This document shows, one piece after another, positions 22,493 through 23,631 of a stretch of DNA of 23,631 nucleotides. Position numbers and translations under genes: made by a program. The notes beneath the pieces were generated by a model. It was not told the DNA's origin, made no database searches, and saw only the letters and a program-made list of their open reading frames with translations. Source of the DNA: Lachnospiraceae bacterium UBA4711 (GTDB taxonomy: Bacteria; Bacillota; Clostridia; Lachnospirales; Lachnospiraceae); contig DHJV01000139.1 in NCBI GenBank assembly GCA_002404515.1, forward strand, positions 1 through 23,631, read 5' to 3'. Position 1 is the stretch's first letter. Every line of letters starts with the position of its first letter.

Positions 22493-23631
22493 ATGATACT
22501 GCTAGACCAGAATAACCAATTATATAACAACGACCTGCGGGCGATGATCATGGCGTTTTATCCGGGGGTGAAGATCGTCGAGGATGCGGGCTTGTCCGAC
22601 GATTTTGACCTGCGGCTCTTGATCCGGTATGAGGAAGCATTCACGATTCTCACTGTGTGCAAACATGGGCATGAGTGCGACAAGCCGGATGATCTGCAGG
22701 AGGTGCCGGAATTACCGGCATATAAGGATAAGCTGTTGATATCCACCTGTGGACTGCGGGCGAAAATCCTTATTGATTACCGGAATAAAGCAGAGTTCCG
22801 GAATGTGTTGAAGATGTCATCTTACCGGCTGCTCGGACAGTTTGCAGATCGGAGACTTCCGTGGGGCGACCTGACGGGGGTACGTCCGACGAAGATCGCG
22901 ATGGCGAAGCTTGTGGAGTACCTGACAGAACAGGCAGATGAAGCTGGCATGAACGGACAGGATGCCGAGAAGCATGCTGATCTGACATCTGGAAGACAAC
23001 AGGAAATACACGACAGAATCGTACAATATTACCGCAATATCTATGATACAAGCGTACAGAAAGCAGAACTAGCAACGACAGTGGCAGAAAATGAACATCG
23101 TTTGGTAAAAGGAATTGATCTCGACAATGACTATTGTCTGTATGTCGGGATTCCGTTTTGTCCGAGTCGTTGTCTGTATTGTTCGTTCACTTCGTATCCG
23201 ATTGGAATTTACGCGGAGAAAGCAAAGACGTATATTGATACATTGTGCAAGGAGTTAGCCTATGTAGCAGAACAGTATAAACACAAACGGTTAGTGGCGA
23301 TCTACATTGGCGGCGGAACGCCGACGTCAATCTCACATGAACTGCTTGCGGTGTTGTTGCAGCAGATTCAGACTGTATTCCGGCTGCAGGAACCGGAGGC
23401 TGCTGATGGGCTTGTGGAGTTTACCGTGGAGGCGGGACGCCCGGACAGTATCACACCGGAGAAGCTAGCAGTGATGAAAGAATATGGCGTGACGCGTATC
23501 AGCATCAATCCGCAGACGATGAATGATGAGACGCTGCGGACAATCGGACGTGCGCATAATGCGAAACAGGTGAAGGAAGCATTTGCGATGGCACGACAGG
23601 CAGGCTTTGATAATATCAACATGGATCTGAT
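22493..23631 (+). CDS. hemZ: HemZ-type radical SAM protein (coproporphyrinogen dehydrogenase-like), 3' end missing
   Basis: Open from ATG 22493 to the window end (379 full codons seen). The N-terminal 200 residues are the HemZ-specific extension, with LPWGDLTGVRPTKI at about 122-135. The radical SAM core follows with C223-x3-C227-x2-C230 in FCPSRCLYCSF, the glycine-rich AIYIGGGTPTSI and the EAGRPDSI strand. The family is annotated as oxygen-independent coproporphyrinogen III oxidase-like, acting in heme synthesis; many gut Clostridia that keep it lack a full heme pathway, so its true role is uncertain. The start is 1 bp after the hydrolase stop and has no clear ribosome site of its own, which suggests translational coupling. 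The usual C-terminal HemN-like region lies outside the window. Confidence 0.92.
   Translation, partial: MILLDQNNQLYNNDLRAMIMAFYPGVKIVEDAGLSDDFDLRLLIRYEEAFTILTVCKHGHECDKPDDLQEVPELPAYKDKLLISTCGLRAKILIDYRNKAEFRNVLKMSSYRLLGQFADRRLPWGDLTGVRPTKIAMAKLVEYLTEQADEAGMNGQDAEKHADLTSGRQQEIHDRIVQYYRNIYDTSVQKAELATTVAENEHRLVKGIDLDNDYCLYVGIPFCPSRCLYCSFTSYPIGIYAEKAKTYIDTLCKELAYVAEQYKHKRLVAIYIGGGTPTSISHELLAVLLQQIQTVFRLQEPEAADGLVEFTVEAGRPDSITPEKLAVMKEYGVTRISINPQTMNDETLRTIGRAHNAKQVKEAFAMARQAGFDNINMDL

Overview
The window reads as a chromosome segment of a low- to mid-GC Gram-positive anaerobe of class Clostridia, most likely family Lachnospiraceae. This is an inference from gene content: a SCIFF peptide with its radical SAM maturase, a fused SecD-SecF, a long bifunctional RelA/SpoT enzyme, HemZ, strong AGGAGG-type ribosome sites, GTG starts, and no sign of outer-membrane genes. 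Every gene I accept lies on the + strand. No tRNA, rRNA, CRISPR array or insertion sequence is visible. Both ends of the window cut through genes.

Region 1 (1 to about 10225) is a serine/threonine phosphorylation and cell-surface cluster. In order it holds: the C-terminal part of a proline-rich repeat protein ending in an FHA (phosphothreonine-binding) domain; a PP2C phosphatase; a membrane-spanning Hanks-type kinase with a TPR-like outer domain; a small single-pass protein whose acidic tail carries eleven copies of a T-D-V-L-R-like motif; and a secreted, membrane-anchored protein of about 1,600 residues built from bacterial Ig-like repeats. A strong terminator follows, then a TATAAT promoter and a second PP2C phosphatase. 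Writer, eraser, reader and a likely multisite target therefore sit together. The TDVLR-repeat protein as an FHA docking ladder is the best candidate here for an undescribed system.

Region 2 (about 10231 to 12650) holds a HAD-family phosphatase or phosphomutase, a 190-bp palindromic element that begins inside that gene's stop codon, and a two-gene unit of a PII-like small protein with a CPA2-type cation/proton antiporter carrying an Asp-Asp motif.

Region 3 (about 12751 to the end) is a housekeeping block of a type seen in Clostridia: a TIGR04086-like four-helix membrane protein, the SCIFF ribosomally made peptide (46 residues, six cysteines) behind its own promoter, a hairpin, the SCIFF maturase, SecDF, a terminator, RecJ, adenine phosphoribosyltransferase, RelA/SpoT, a glyoxalase II-like metallo-beta-lactamase-fold hydrolase and the start of HemZ. 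From recJ to hemZ the genes are nearly contiguous or overlapping, which suggests one transcript linking DNA repair, purine salvage, the stringent response and tetrapyrrole-type radical chemistry. Several starts were moved downstream of the longest possible start because the ribosome site fits better; each case is noted.
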